Positions 23,701-36,987 are shown, counted from the stretch's first letter. The stretch: DNA of 64,000 nt from Hysterium pulicare CBS 123377 (GCA_000467715.1 AJFK01000639.1:62001-126000), one strand, 5' to 3'. Program-made: numbers and translations. Notes: generated by a model from the letters alone, not told the origin.

Positions 23701-26372
23701 GAAGGCGGCGGTGGTCAGAAGCAGTCCTTGCTGAACATCGTGATGGAGTTGAAAAAGGCCAGCAACCATCCCATCCTCTTTCCTAATGCCGAAGCAAAGC
23801 TCATTAGGGAGAATGCTTCAAAAGACGAGGTTCTTAGGACTTTAATCACGACGAGTGGGAAGATGATGCTGCTGGACCGACTACTTACTAAGTTGAAGAA
23901 GGATGGCCATCGTGTTCTCATTTTCAGCCAAATGGTACATATGCTGGACATCTTGACCGACTATCTTAAGATCCGGAACTACTCTTTTCAGCGCTTGGAT
24001 GGGACGGTGCCGGCAGCTGCGCGAAGAATTGCCATTGACCATTTCAATGCCCCAGGAAGCGACGATTATTGCTTTCTACTCTCAACCCGTGCTGGAGGCC
24101 TTGGCATCAACCTAATGACGGCTGATACTGTCATTCTCTTCGACTCTGATTGGAACCCCCAAGCAGATCTCCAGGCAATGGCTCGTGCTCATCGAATTGG
24201 ACAGACGAAACCCGTTAGCGTTTATCGGCTCGTTTCGAAAGACACCATCGAGGAGGAAATTCTTGAACGAGCACGAAACAAACGCATGCTTGAGTTCATT
24301 ACGATTCAACGTGGCGTTACGGACAGGGAGACGAAAGAAATCACGGACAAAATGACACGGGCGGCTGGCGAACCTAATTCTGCTGATGATATCAACCGAA
24401 TCTTGAAGCGTCGCGGTCAAAAAATGTTCGAACAGTCCGGCAACCAGAAGAAGCTGGAAGAACTTGATATTGATGCTGTTCTCGAAAACGCAGAAGAGCA
24501 CAAAACCGAGCAAGCTCCTGGCCTTACTTCTGACGGCGGCGAAGACTTTTTGAAGAACTTCGAATACACCGACGTTAAGATTGATCTGGAGTGGGATGAC
24601 ATCATTCCTAAGGACGAACTTGAAGTGGTCAAGTCTGAAATTCAACAGCGAAAGGACGAGGAGGCCACACGCAAGATGCTCGAAGAGAGCGCCCCACGCA
24701 AACGAAAAGCTCCGAATGCAGAGGAGCGCGAACAGCGAGCTGCAAAGAAGCGAGCTCGAGAGGCACAGCGAGAATTGCGTGATGCTGACGGTGATGCTGA
24801 CGGTGACAATTCGGCGGATGATGACTCGAGCACAGATAACGATCCCAAGCGCCCTCTTAATACGAAAGAGACTCGGAATCTGATTAGGGCTTATGAGCGA
24901 TATGGGTCGTTCGAAGAGCGCGGAGAAGAAATGATTCGTGACGCTAAACTCGTTGGTCGCGATCACGATATCCTCAAAACTACTTTGGATGAAGTTATCT
25001 CGATTAGCCAGAACCTTCTAAGAGATGAACAGGCTAGGCTAGACGCTTTGGAGAAAGAAGCCAAGAGAGTCTTGACGAAGAAAGACAAGAAAGCTGTTCT
25101 CTTCGATTACAAGGGTGTAAAGCGTCTCAATGCTGAAACCATTACCGAACGCCCCATCGAAATGCGGATGTTGAAAGAGGCCACCAATGCTCCCCCAGAC
25201 TGGCGAAACTTCCGCGTTCCAGAAGCAATCAAGCCTGCCAGCTACACTTGTTCATGGGGTGCCCGTGAGGATGGCATGCTTTGTGTGGGCATTTCAAAAC
25301 ATGGTTACGGCGCGTGGGTGCCTATCCGTGATGATCCAGAGTTGGGCATGAGCGACAAGTTCTTCCTGGAGGAACAGCGCGTCGACAAGAAAGAGCAGAG
25401 AAGCAAAGCTGAAGACAAAAATGCAAAGTCGCCTGGTGCTGTTCACCTTGTTAGGCGCGCCAATTACCTTTTGACCGTGCTCAAGGAGAAAACAGGGACT
25501 AATCCAAATGCGAAGCGGCTGATTGAGAATCACCATCGCAATAACAAGAAGCATGCAGACAAATTGCGGCGTGCCGAAAAACCTTCTAGTATTTCCGCTA
25601 GCCCGGTACCTTCAAACGTTCCGCGCAAAGCTCATCGAGATTCGGAGAGGCCTTCTGCACGCCCACACAGTAACAACGAGAGCCGCCCGCTTGAGGCTCG
25701 GTCCGACCATCGCTCGCACGCTCATGGTGCTTTGGACCATCGTCACAGGCAAGCCGAGCATCGTCGCAGTGAACATCGTTCAAGCGTCGATCGTCGTATC
25801 TCCCAAGCACATCGGACTGCCACTCCTGAAATTCGACGCCATCCAAGCGGCGACGCTGAGAGGCCACGACCTAGAGAGTCGGAGGAGCGAAACCAACAGG
25901 ATCGCCACCATCTCCATCATCAACGAAGCGCAAATTCGACACCAAATGGCTTTCAACAGGATCCAAATCGCGACGAGTACGCAGAGAGAAAACTTCGCCC
26001 TATGCGTGAGCACTTACACCGTATCAAGAAGGCTACCAGCAAGAATTATCCCATCAAAGACCAGCTAGTCAAAGCCCTCAAGACTGAACTGATCGCCGTT
26101 GGCAATTTTATTCGTGCTGAGACCAGGGATCAAGTTAGCGTCGAGATGCGTCTCTGGTATGTTGAATATTTTTTACCCTTGTTTCTATAAGTTTTGCGAA
26201 TGTACTAAATATGCTTAGGGATTGCCTCGTCCACAAATATTGGCCAAAAACCAATAATAAGGTAGAAACGCATCAGATCAAACGCATGTATGATAACATC
26301 CTGGTGAGGGAGATGGGTGGGAAACCCGGCGGATCGTCGACGACGACGAATGGCCAGGCTCATGGTGCATGA
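20800..26372 (+). CDS. CHD1: Chromodomain helicase CHD1
   Basis: ATP-dependent nucleosome-spacing remodeler of transcribed chromatin. Eight exons: 20800–20806, 21236–21663, 21713–21866, 21925–22260, 22308–22351, 22407–22680, 22733–26156 and 26219–26372; 1,606 aa with consistent phases. Order: acidic Ser-rich N-terminus; tandem chromodomains (about 270–440; KWQDKAHYHSTWE and VKWKGLTYDLCTWE, the latter across an intron); SNF2 ATPase with DEMGLGKT (Lys511) and DEAH (614–617); helicase C domain with ARAHRIGQ; a SANT/SLIDE-like region; a His/Arg-rich linker; and a C-terminal CHCT helical domain (DUF4208) completed by the last exon (DCLVHKYWP). The proposed first exon codes only MD plus one base and precedes a 429-nt intron. 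ATG 21250 in exon 2 is an in-frame alternative start seven residues later. Confidence 0.95.
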
Positions 26373-27171
26373 GACTACAAAGGTATGCCCCGTACTAATA
26401 TTGTCGATGGGGCAAAATAACCTTTTACGATACATCTGGGCGGCGTTGCTGATATACGGCGGTCACGTTTACGAACAGCATAGCGTCGGTGTTGGTATCC
26501 TGGATACTTGTCTTGTTTTTCAGTTTCTGTTTTCTTTCCTTTACCTTTACTATGCATGGACATGATTTCAGACGGCATAGGCATACTGCGGCGGTGGGGT
26601 CCACGATTGAGGATCATATGATTCCCTCTTGAGCCAGGCGTTCACATGGCACAAAATCAGGCGGCATGCATGGGTTGCAGCATTTCTGCGGAGTTATGGA
26701 TGGCACATGGCCCTACATCGGTAGAGATGGTGGGCCCAGCACTAAAGACACGAGGCACAGAAGCTGTATGCGGGCCTCGAACAACTGTGCATACCTAGGC
26801 AGAGTTCTCGGAGTGACCGTTAGGGTACTACTCAGAAATCGAAGCTCATCTATCATGAATCCTGTCTTGGCCGCATTGTGATGAAGAAGCTGAGCGAGTG
26901 CGGGCTTAGACAGTGCGGAGTTCACGCGAGGCGTTCCCTCTTATAAACAGTCTCATCATCTGGGGCATCGCGTGCACTCGGAGGGTGTGGTGTCTTTCTT
27001 TTGGCAGACGCCTGTGCGCACATGTGACGCAACTTGATCCGTCTGCCAATCAAGCTGCCAACGTGCACAGTGGGGAGGCGTGCTCGTTCCTTTCGACCCA
27101 TTTACCAGCACTCAACCTTATACTGGGCTATTACCACGAATGTCTGCCTCAACTCAAACCACGTCTTCAAT
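26373..27171. other. Intergenic region CHD1–PPN1
   Basis: About 800 bp holding the CHD1 3' end and the PPN1 promoter, both genes on the plus strand. Only short unsupported frames are present and I see no RNA gene or repeat. Confidence 0.5.
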
Positions 27172-29443
27172 ATGCTCTGTGTGCAGCCGGCCATATTGTT
27201 GGGGCTCTGTTCGCTGTTCCTGATTTGCAGAGCGGCCCCGCCATTTGGCGCAGGTACAGCTCCAAGAGCAAGGTTTGAGCGATCGCACGTTGAATCTGGA
27301 CGCAAGCTGCACGGGAGATTTTTACAAATCACTGGTATGTCTATGGCTGTTGGACGTAGTTGCCCGAAGCCTCACTCTCCAGAAAATGCTGACATGGTTT
27401 GCAAGATGTGCATCCAGATCCATTCTACAAGACGTATTCTTCCACCGATGAAGACGCCGCCTGCCACCGTGGTCATGGGCCTGCGGGAATCTACGGAGCA
27501 GAAACGTCTGCATGCGATACGCCCCTTTCGCTCATGAACGAAACTTTCAAATGGATCGGTCAAAATTTGAAGGATCAAGTAGACTTTATAATCTGGACTG
27601 GTGACTCCGCACGACACGACAACGACGAGGAGATACCACGGAGTCAGGAACAGGTCATAGAGCAAAACGAGATGCTAGTCACAAAGTTCACCGAAGTCTT
27701 TGGCAAAGGCGGGGACGACGATGACGACCCGACAAACGACTTTACCATTCCAATTGTACCAACATTTGGCAACAATGATGTTATGCCACACAATATCTTT
27801 CTCGCCGGTCCTAATAAATGGTCTCGGAAATACCTGCATGTGTGGAGGAACTTTATACCAGAAGCACAGAGACATCAATTTGCACAAGGCGGATGGTTCA
27901 CTGTAGATGTCATTCCGAAGAAGCTTGCTGTCATAAGCTTGAATACTCTGTATAGCCCCCATACAGCTCAGCACGCCAGACGTGTAGTCCGCGGAAGAAG
28001 CTGACCGGTCTTTCTAGATACTTTTTTGATTCGAACTCCGGCGTGGACGGATGCGCTGACAAGTTAGAACCAGGATACGAACACATGGAATGGTTGCGGA
28101 TTCAGCTGCAGCAGCTGCGCGAGATGGGCATGAAAGCTATTTTGATAGGCCACGTGCCTCCTGCTCGAACCGATAGCAAGTCTAGCTGGGACGAAACATG
28201 CTGGCAAAAGTATACTCTGTGGATGCGGCAATATCGAGATGTCGTTGTTGCAACACTCTATGGTCATATGAACATCGACCACTTTATGCTTCAAGACTTC
28301 AAAGACTTGAAACAAAGCACAAAGAAAGGGAGAATGCAAGACCCGAGCGAGGATCTTCGGGAGAGCATGTTGGACGATGGAGAGATCACAGCTGCATCTG
28401 CATCCGACTATTTGATCGATCTTCGAGACGAATGGGCAAGATTGCCTGCACCACCGAGTGCTCGATCAATATCTGAGAATCCTACGGTTGAGGATGAGCA
28501 ACCTTCAACGTTCAATTGGATACCTGGAAAAGGTCAGAAGAAAAAGGGAAAGAGGAAAGGCAGGAAGAAGACGTTTTTCGATAAAATTGGTGGGCCGTGG
28601 GGTGAGCGATTCAGCGTGTCTCTGGTGTCACCGAGCGTCGTCCCAAATTACTTTCCAACGCTGCGTGTTTTTGAATACAACATCACAGGCTTGGAAAATC
28701 TTGTCATTCCAACGGACACGTCGCAATCTTCCCTAGATTCCCCCCAGTCTCTGTTGGGTATCGACGAATTTGACAACTCATATGGCGAAATCGAGGGACG
28801 TCGAAAGAAGGAAAAGGAGACCAGCAGGCACAAGAAATACAAGTTCGTCATTCCAAAACCACCTTCGAAATCCGCTCCTCCAGGACCAGCATACTCTCCG
28901 CAAACATTGACTCTGCTTGGCTACACCCAATACTTCGCAAATCTTACCCACATCAACAATGATTTTGTGAGTTCGTCGGCTAGTTCCGACGATACGCATG
29001 AACTATTCAATACAACAAGATGGAAAGAGGGAAAGCATCATGGGAAAAAGAGCAAGCACGCCAAGCCACATCCAAAGAAGTTCAAGTATAAAATCGAGTA
29101 CAACACCACAGACGACAAACAGTTTAACCTCAAGGATCTGACGGTAAGGAGTTATCTTGACTTGGCTCGTCGTATCGGCGAATCCGAGAAGAACAAGGCG
29201 CTCCTTGACTACGAGAGAGGGCATGAGACGGAAGAAGAGGAATTCTCTGACGATATTGTGGATGCAGAAACGAAACAGAAGCACAAGAAGAAAAAAAAGA
29301 AGCACGGGAAGAAGAACAATGCCTGGTTTACGTTCGTCAAGCGTGCCTTCGTGGGAACCAAAGATCCAATTGATATCGAAGCCGAATTTGGGACAAGATT
29401 ACATGACGGTCGGGAAGAGATTTCTGAATCGCCTGAACTATGA
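27172..29443 (+). CDS. PPN1: Vacuolar endopolyphosphatase Ppn1
   Basis: Metallophosphoesterase-fold enzyme that cleaves inorganic polyphosphate internally, normally a type II vacuolar membrane protein processed at both ends. Three exons: 27172–27334, 27406–27949 and 28018–29443; 710 aa. A hydrophobic N-terminal segment (about residues 8–20) fits a signal anchor. Metal-site motifs in order are D55-V-H57, GDSARHD (120–126), GNND, GHVPP and YGHMNIDH. The GNND form replaces the common GNHE and is usual in the Ppn1/acid sphingomyelinase branch. The C-terminal third is Lys-rich with several basic runs (GKGQKKKGKRKGRKK and KHKKKKKKHGKK) that could bind polyanions or be removed on maturation. The start was chosen because the next in-frame ATG would lose the signal anchor. 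Confidence 0.93.
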
Positions 29444-29707
29444 TATACCCCATTATTCGAAAGTTTTGATCGTTCAATCGCTTTTTAACATTGCATAGCA
29501 GGGAGTGTGTTTTGGAATGATGATCTTGCTTAACAAGGCATCCGGTTTGAGCCTTGGAGTATGTGTATCTACCCACGGCATGGATCTACTTCGTTTGTTT
29601 TGTCCCTATCTCTATCTATCAAATGATAGGACTTCATATACCAGCATTGCAGTCACAGAACAAGGTAGAAAACCTCATCTCATAGTCCTCATCAACATGC
29701 GCTCTGC

Positions 29708-30352
29708 TCATAAATTCAACCTTCTCACAAACTCTGTGACCCCATGGAGCACCTCATCTCCCTGTTCTTTAGGGGTTACAAGGCCCCCAAGCCTGAACTG
29801 CACCCTCCCCTTCAGCCTCCTCAATGGGTCCAGAAGGTGTTCCTTGACGTGCCACACTCCTTCATTAGAAGCATCGCTCACAGAAACAATCATAACCTTC
29901 AGAGCCCAGGCTTCCTGCATTAACAAGTCCACCTGTTCATCCAACCATGTCGTCATCCACGTCGGCCAGAAATCTGGCCCCTTCCCCAACCTCTCCCTAT
30001 TTAAGTGCCAAAACAGAACCACTTCCACACGCCGCGCCTGCCTTAAACTACATAAGGCAGATGGATTCATGGCCGCTGCCTTCCCGCCCCCCGGCTTGTA
30101 GGACTGCCCTATAGCGAAGAAGCGGAAGACGGCGGTGCTGTAGAACCATTGACACGCTTCGGCGGAGACTTGGTGGTTGGTTAGGAGAAGTGAGAGAGGT
30201 GGGCCGACATGGCTAATAGAGCCTATAGGAGAATTTTGGGTCGGCCACTGGGTAATTCTTGCGGGTGAGAGGTGTGAGTAGACTTCGCAGCGGAGTTCGA
30301 GAGGGAGGCGTAGCAGGCGGGAAAGTGGCTCCGTGTTGAGTGAATTGGACAT
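29708..30352 (-). CDS. F-box-like/2EXR-type fungal protein
   Basis: Single-exon 214-aa protein starting at the ATG at the complement of 30350–30352 (MSNSLNTEPL). An upstream in-frame GTG is not a likely fungal start. The N-terminus LSRLLRLPLELRCEVYSHL resembles the first helices of the F-box-like/2EXR domains common in filamentous ascomycetes. The rest is a globular region with Trp-rich helices and no catalytic motif that I recognise. Function is unknown, possibly a substrate adaptor. It diverges from SLD3 with 293 bp between starts. Confidence 0.7.
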   Translation of the reverse strand: MSNSLNTEPLSRLLRLPLELRCEVYSHLSPARITQWPTQNSPIGSISHVGPPLSLLLTNHQVSAEACQWFYSTAVFRFFAIGQSYKPGGGKAAAMNPSALCSLRQARRVEVVLFWHLNRERLGKGPDFWPTWMTTWLDEQVDLLMQEAWALKVMIVSVSDASNEGVWHVKEHLLDPLRRLKGRVQFRLGGLVTPKEQGDEVLHGVTEFVRRLNL

Positions 30353-30542
30353 GAATTTGTTCGTGAAGCTCACTTGAACAAGTGAATAGCGTATGTCAAT
30401 GCGATTCTAAGGGGTCAATTGCTCTTTGTATGTCAATCGGATATGCCTGGTGGGGTGAATGAATGTCGAAGCTTCGTCTTGGCGAATCTATGACGCTGAT
30501 CGATCGGCGAGTCGGCGCCACGCATTGACTATTTCAAACCCA

Positions 30543-30548
30543 ACGCGT
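30543..30548. promoter_or_regulatory. ACGCGT (MCB-like) element upstream of SLD3
   Basis: The palindrome ACGCGT lies 98 bp before the SLD3 ATG in the SLD3/F-box-like divergent promoter. It is the MluI cell-cycle box bound by MBF (Mbp1–Swi6) that drives G1/S expression of replication genes in yeasts. A single hexamer could be chance. Confidence 0.35.
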
Positions 30549-30645
30549 CTTCGAGGTAGAAACACACGCTACCAACTTCACAACCCAACCCTCGACATAA
30601 CTATGAGAAGAGGCAACACCATATCACGGTGCTCTAAAGGATACG

Positions 30646-33517
30646 ATGCTTCAATCCCAGCCTAGAATCTCTCCTCCGGCTCCCGGATTACTCACAAAAC
30701 GCGAGACCAAGTCGACGCCAGCACTTCCAACGAAACGGAAACGAGATAGCATTTGTGGATTGCAAACGTTCAACAAACCATTTGCGATACATGTAATATA
30801 GTCCTATGCATATCTCACACTCTTGCAGATTGCTAACGTTCTCTCAGCCATGCCCAAAGTCAGCCTATGACAAACCAGAAACCTTTCGACCTATCCGTCT
30901 CATCTCACGCTCCCAACTTCCCCTCACCTTCCTCGACACCTTCTCTAGTTCACAATATCCTACGAGCCGCTTATTTACTGCCCAAATAGAAATATTAGAA
31001 CAGCAATGTGGCGCAGAAAACGAAAATTCGAAGACGCCAAAAGTACTCATCGCAAGACACGATGCGACCAAATGCCTATATGCCATCGAACGTGTACAAA
31101 GTCGTATATATAGCCTGTGCAAGCTTGCAAACTGGCTGAAGGAAAAAGAAGTGGCGGATTTATGGGATCCGACTCGAATACCCTTGACGCTCCTGCGACA
31201 AGGACTGAATCCTTCGAATGGAGAGAAGTGGTGGCAGCACGCTGCCGTGGAGACAGATGTAACCAAAGCTGCTGAGGAAAATCCTTCGAAACGCATTCGA
31301 GTATCGATGCTCCGCCCAGCACCAAAGTCTGCACATTCAGAACTGAAGTCAGTTGCTGGAATAGAATTTTCTCAGCCCTCTATTGTCAACAACGGAGATG
31401 CAATCAATAACGTGGATAACCCGATAGACCTTCCTTCGGATCCTCTGACTGGACAACAAATTTGCGAGAATCTGGTACAGCAGTATTTGGAAGCATTATA
31501 TATGTCTAAAACTTCACTTGCCTACTTTGCAAAAGGGCCTATTACCCGCGTCCGTACTGCATTTACTTCTGCAGAAGAAGGGGCTCTCCCGACTTATGAA
31601 CTCGTCGCATTTCTTCGGTCGATGCTCCTTACTCACACCGCTATGGACAAAAAGTACCGAGAGAAGCTCCCAGAAATCATCAAATCCGTCCCCCCCGGTT
31701 CTCTGTCAGATGATGAACTGACCGACAGGAACGGAGCCACCAAACCGAAGAAATCCAAGAAGAAAGTAAAGCTTAGTCGGGATGGTCTCTATCCGCTGGA
31801 AGGTGGTGTAGTAAAGAGGTGGTGGGTTTCAGAAATGCCAAGTCCGGATCGATATGGGGATGAGACAATCGAACAGCGTGTCAAGAGACGCATTGGGGAC
31901 TTGCGCATAAGAGAGACCCTTGCCCAACTTATTCTCATGCTCGAAATTGTTGCTTTGGAGGCTCTAACGACATACAAACCACAAGAGGAAGGCGAAAATG
32001 GCGACGGAGAGACCCAGACGCTGGGCGACTCGCAGGCAAAGCCAATGAAAAGAAAGAAGAAATTGCAAGACGTGAAACTCCTCATGGACTTGTTACTTGA
32101 TAAATTGTGTATATGGCAATCCGTGGAAGAAGACGAATTATTCGACTTTGATGCCAGACCTGCGGATGCCAATGCTGGCAAATCTGGGAGCGGAGATCGA
32201 CTGCGAAGCTTCTGCATAGAGGTGATTGTTCCGTTCTATATGAGCAGACTGCCCGAACAAGCTGTCATGATAAACAAGAAGCTGGGCGGTCCTGTTGCTC
32301 CCTCACCCCCGAAACGAAAAGCTATGAAACCACCTACTACATCAAGAAAGTCTGGTGAACCAAGGAAATCTGGAGAATCCAAAGAACCAGAACCAAAAAG
32401 ATCTCGCCGAGCTCTTGCACGCACGTCGACAGATACTACCGGCCAGCCCACCCAAAGGCCTCTACCCTCACTTACCCGTTCTACGACCGACTCTGCTCTT
32501 ATTCCTGGTATCAAAAGAGAGGGCAGTGAAGTGCCCTTATCTGCTATACCCTTTCAGCGAAGTCCGTCGAGATCATCAAGAGCATCGATGTCGCAGTTTA
32601 AGCATCTTGCGCGACGTGAAATTGATTTGAGTACGCCATCAGCTGCCGCTGCTGCAAAACTCAAACAGAAAAAGAGGGTCGAAGAGGAACTGAAGGATGC
32701 GATCACTGCTCTAAAGAAACCAAACAGGGGTCTGGCTGCAGGCGGCTATGTTGATGATGTCGAAAAAAGAGGTATAGGATCACTCAATCGATCAAGAAAA
32801 CCGGTCAACCCAACGCGCAGGATTTTACAAGACGTTCAAGTGACAGCGACTCCGAAGCTATTAAAGCGGACCAAGGACTTCGAGACTCGAACTCCAAGTC
32901 ACCATCGCGACCAATTCTCTAGTGGAGCAAGAGATAATGCGCCGCCATCCAGTAATTTCTGCATTCCCTCCTCGACGATGAAACCGTCGGCTTCCGTTGT
33001 TCCAGGAACTGTACTTCGAGGCTTAGCATCTCGGGCTACTGTCGACGCATCCATCGCAGAGACACCCTCTAGAGGACCCGGAGGAAGAACAATTTTCATG
33101 ATGTCTGATACTGAAGGTTCCCAGAAAGCTGCCAAGGATCCGCCTCCTTTCAGACGTCCCGCAATGATAGCGACAAAGGATCAACGCAGGAGGCCCACCG
33201 AAGGTTACTTCCAGACCCCTTCAAGACCGCGTTCGCGGCATCTCGATGTGGAGCCAGTGTCAAAGGGATCAGCTGCAATCTTCTCGACACCCATTAAAGA
33301 AAGCGACCGAAGAACCTCAGACACCTTTACCAACTTGAAACTGCCCTCCCCTCCTGCTGACCCATTTACCACACCTGTTAAGTCTGGCTCAAAAGAAAGG
33401 ATACCTGTTGTTGATACACCACCCGCTAGGCCCTGCCTAGCTACTAATACTGAGCCCGAAGCGGAGAACTCGATATATGACGCTTTGGGATGGAATGATG
33501 AGGATAACTTTTTATGA
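30646..33517 (+). CDS. SLD3: DNA replication initiation factor Sld3
   Basis: Sld3/Treslin-type factor that brings Cdc45 to origins and, once CDK-phosphorylated, binds Dpb11. Two exons, 30646–30792 and 30848–33517, joined in phase 0; 938 aa. The N-terminal part (about 50–150) has the RSQLPLTFLDT..RLFTAQIEILE and IARHDATKCLYAIERVQ strands of fungal Sld3 proteins. The central helical domain (about 200–520) corresponds to the Cdc45-binding region. The C-terminal 400 residues are basic, Ser/Thr/Pro-rich and contain several SP/TP sites, consistent with CDK regulation. Assignment rests on the N-terminal and central blocks; Sld3 orthologs are divergent, so exact boundaries are approximate. Confidence 0.8.
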
Positions 33518-34497
33518 ACTTGCTGGAATTTGTCGATAACAAATGCATATTGGCATGGAATGGAGTTTTCATTGAATGGGAGCATTAGAAATGCATTGGC
33601 TCGGCGTTGTTTGTATTTTACTTTGCATAGGATGACACTGAAAGGTGAGCATTGGAGGATGAGCAGGAACGGCCTTTGGGAGTCATACATTGGGCTTTGG
33701 GTGTATTTAGAAAACTCTGAACAAACTATATGCCGATGTTCTCTTTCGCTATACCCTCTTAACAGCCTTTAAGTTGTTCTTTAAGGTGTGGTTCCTCATT
33801 CTCAAATACAGTAGTTCCAGATGACGGTGGCTTGGGACACCGGAATGCCCGGATTTAGAATGGATACACGCGTTCAATCTCCACGTGTTTCAACGCGCCG
33901 ACGTCCGATCGATTTAAGGCTAGGATCGAGCCTCTGAGCACGACCATGCGAGGGGTCCCTAAGTCATCAACATGTATCTTGATAACGTATATTGGGTGGT
34001 GAATAGGCAAAGGATTAATTTTAGCCGTGACAGTGCGGCCTCGGACATCCTGAGTGCGCTAGAATTGGTGTTGGCCCCTGTGATGGTAGGGGAAAGGGAG
34101 TTCTCCTGATAATGCAGGGACAGAGCATGGTCGAGGGTCGCATTTCAAGGGCCAACCACAGTGAATGCCCGCCAGAAATCCAGGAAATCTTCCAGTAATG
34201 ACGGGCGTTGCTAAGTAACGGCTGCTGGGTTTTGGCCCGCCGTCTTCGCTAGCAACGGGGGCCACTCCCGCTAACGCCAATAAACTCACTGATTCGGTGC
34301 GACTGCCGCAAGCCCTGAAGCCCATTTCACTCCGCAAATCCTTGGTCTTAACATTCTCCCAGGAGATTGCCGTCACGCGTCTTCTCCTTTGTGTCTCTCA
34401 CTTCTCGAGTCTTTTGTCTCACCCTCTATCGCATCGTGGTATTCTAACAGTTACACACAATTTCCATCCCGACCATGTTCAGCCGCGAACCATAGTT
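33518..34497. other. Intergenic region, no gene recognised
   Basis: About 980 bp between two plus-strand genes, holding the SLD3 3' end and the promoter and leader of the next gene. Open frames on either strand are short and lack motifs. Confidence 0.5.
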
Positions 34498-36987
34498 ATG
34501 GCAACACACAATTTGCCTGTGCCCGCTGGGCTACCGAGTCCGACATTAACTAACCCTGACATGATCCTACCGGAGTCCGCCATTCGAAGTTTTTCACCCA
34601 ATCCCTATATTCAGCGGCCACCATCGCCCTCTTCGCTGCTGTACTCCCATTCGAACCAGTCGCAAGGCACCCTCAAGCTAGCTTCCGCGCCTCAGGGCCG
34701 TCGCGGTCCATCTCCGCGTGTGATAACCCCCATATCTGCCCAGTCTTCTTCCTCAACCTTACGGAAGAGAGCCGGCATGGAGACAACCTTAAAATTCAAC
34801 AGCGACGATGCGCTGGCCTCGTCTCCGACCCTGAGGGATTCGGTTACCACAATACATTTGGACAATTGGGAAAATAACAAGCTAAAGAGGTTGAGCAATT
34901 CATCAGGCTCAGTACACAGCGAAGATCTTGAGAACTTAAAATGGCCGGGCTTCAATGGGGCGGGAAGTTTTGATGACAGTGGTGTGGTACTAGAAGAAGA
35001 GGAGGACCAGAACGATCAATTCCCAAGGGTCGCGAACGGTGATGATGATTTGGAAAACGAGCGTTGGCTAGAGGATCAAGACGACGGAGACGACGATCCT
35101 TATTCCTCAGCTGCCCTGAGTAGGCGCGCGGAGATCATACTGGCAAATGCTAAGAAGCGGTTGAATGTATGCATGCATGAAATGAACGACAACGTAATTG
35201 TCATCCACTGACAAATTCGACAGGTTATGGAAGGAAACTTGAGAGGTGCCAGACACTCACTCCTGGTTACTCCGTCCTCATTAAATACCATGAAGATGGC
35301 TTCCGAGCTCTCTCAACAACTCTCCGCCGCTAGAGAGCGAGACCGACAATTGTACGGAGGATTGAGCGCGCTACCACCTAGACAGAGACAGTTTCAATCA
35401 TCCCCACTCTCTTCTGGTAGCAGTCCAGGACACTCAAGGGTCTTCAGCGAAACCTCCGTTCCCTCGCCTTTGTCGCCTACCAGTCTAAACCGATTGAATA
35501 ATAATCGCGCATCTAGTGCGATGGGTGCTGCGAGCGGGCCATGGTCACCTGTTGAGGGCTACTCTGCTGGCCTTCGTTCAATAAGAGAAACGAAGAGTCA
35601 TGAAGTCATGCGCGAGCATCGTAGAGGTAGTCTGGGCAATGAGCATCCCTTGCGTTCGTTCTCCAGAAACTCCGGATCACCCCCGAACCATCTCGAATCT
35701 CTACCTGAAGATGACACACCAACTCTCCGCCGATCGGCATCTACAACCAGTGATCTACGAGTTCAGATGAATGAATTGAAAGGGAGGATATCGAGTCTGA
35801 AGCAGCGAGCAAAAGAGGATAATTTGAAGAGAAGGTCTATGCAAAACCTTCGAACACCAAGCGCTTTTACTTCTGCAGAGATTTGGTACGCTGGAGCTGA
35901 GGCATACAAGACTTCGCCCGTGGCCGCCGATGGTGGAATCGGCTTCATGACTGGCCCATCGCCAGTAAGAGAAGAACTCTACGAAAATGAAGCCAGCGAC
36001 TCATCTACTCCAAAGGTTCTCCCGGCTGAGGCTCAAACGGAAAAGAGTCAGCCGACTAACCAGGATGACTATCAGGAGAGCCAATATGAAGATGCGGAGG
36101 AGCCCGCACGCCAGGAAGAGAAGCATACAGATAATGAGGCTGACGATGAGATCGAGGATAATGACTTTGTATCTATCGGCAATGATGAGCTTGAACCCAG
36201 CGGAGAAAGCGTCTACGAAGATGCCGTGCACGAAATGCCTGCTGCGGAACGCCACGAGGACCGTGTAGATGCCTTCGACTACGAACACTTCTTCCTACAT
36301 AGCGCCATGGGAACCTACAGCTCAGCAAGCCGCAGATCGAGCACAAGCTCTGCAGATTCAGTGGAAACGACACGACCCGTAACCGCGATCCTGAATCCTG
36401 AGGAGTTAGAATCCACCCCCAAACGAATGTCCTTACATCAAAGGAATACAAGCGTTGATTCGGTTTCGACCATGGCAACGTTTGCTACGGCTGCAGAAGA
36501 ACAAGGCTCTGATGGTGGCTCTGATGACGGATCTAATCCCCATCTAGATGCGTTTTCCAAGCAAATCTTGCCTCACGTGCAACGTGGAGTAGCACAGAGT
36601 AACGGCGTACAACATATGTCGGCTAGTAACATGCCCGACTCAGCAATCAGTATCGCGCATGCTCGAACCACACCTAATGGCATTGACTCATCTGGTCGAG
36701 CGTCTGCGGCCTCTTGCGGATCATCGCAAGGAGTGGACTTGGTAGGCGGGCTTCGGGCCTCTAAGCTCTTCTCCATACTCGTCGAGTCGACATCGAATTC
36801 GGAGCGCCGACTATCGTTGAATGAACAAGAGAAGCAACTGATTTATGGTCTTGCCGCAAGTTTTCAGCAGCTCTGCATGAATCTCAAGAACACATCCGGA
36901 GACCAATACGAACGAAAGGAGTGGAGACGCCGACTCGACGAAGCCCGCAGAATTCTAGATGGGGAGCAAGAAGGCCAAGCGTATTAA
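34498..36987 (+). CDS. Conserved-looking Ser-rich protein of unknown function
   Basis: Two exons, 34498–35166 and 35224–36987, joined in phase 0; 810 aa. The protein is largely disordered and rich in Ser/Pro/Asp/Glu. Ordered-looking islands are a helix around RRAEIILANAKKRLNVMEGNLRGARHSL (interrupted by the intron), a coiled-coil-like segment near residues 400–430 (RVQMNELKGRISSLKQRAKED), and a C-terminal block (LNEQEKQLIYGLAASFQQLCMNLKN) followed by a helix near the end. The C-terminal block recalls a conserved tail in filamentous fungal proteins of unknown function. No enzyme motif is visible. An ORF extending upstream to 34297 is possible, but ATG 34498 opens the compositionally uniform region. 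Confidence 0.8.

Noticed and set aside
24112-24966. 284-codon minus-strand frame inside CHD1
   Set aside because: Antisense to the helicase C and following region of CHD1; no family features.
30353-30373. Longer F-box-like protein starting at 30373
   Set aside because: That codon is GTG; the first ATG in frame is at the complement of 30350–30352, just before the conserved block.
34059-34376. 105-codon minus-strand frame upstream of the Ser-rich gene
   Set aside because: No motif, and it sits in the likely promoter and leader of the plus-strand gene.
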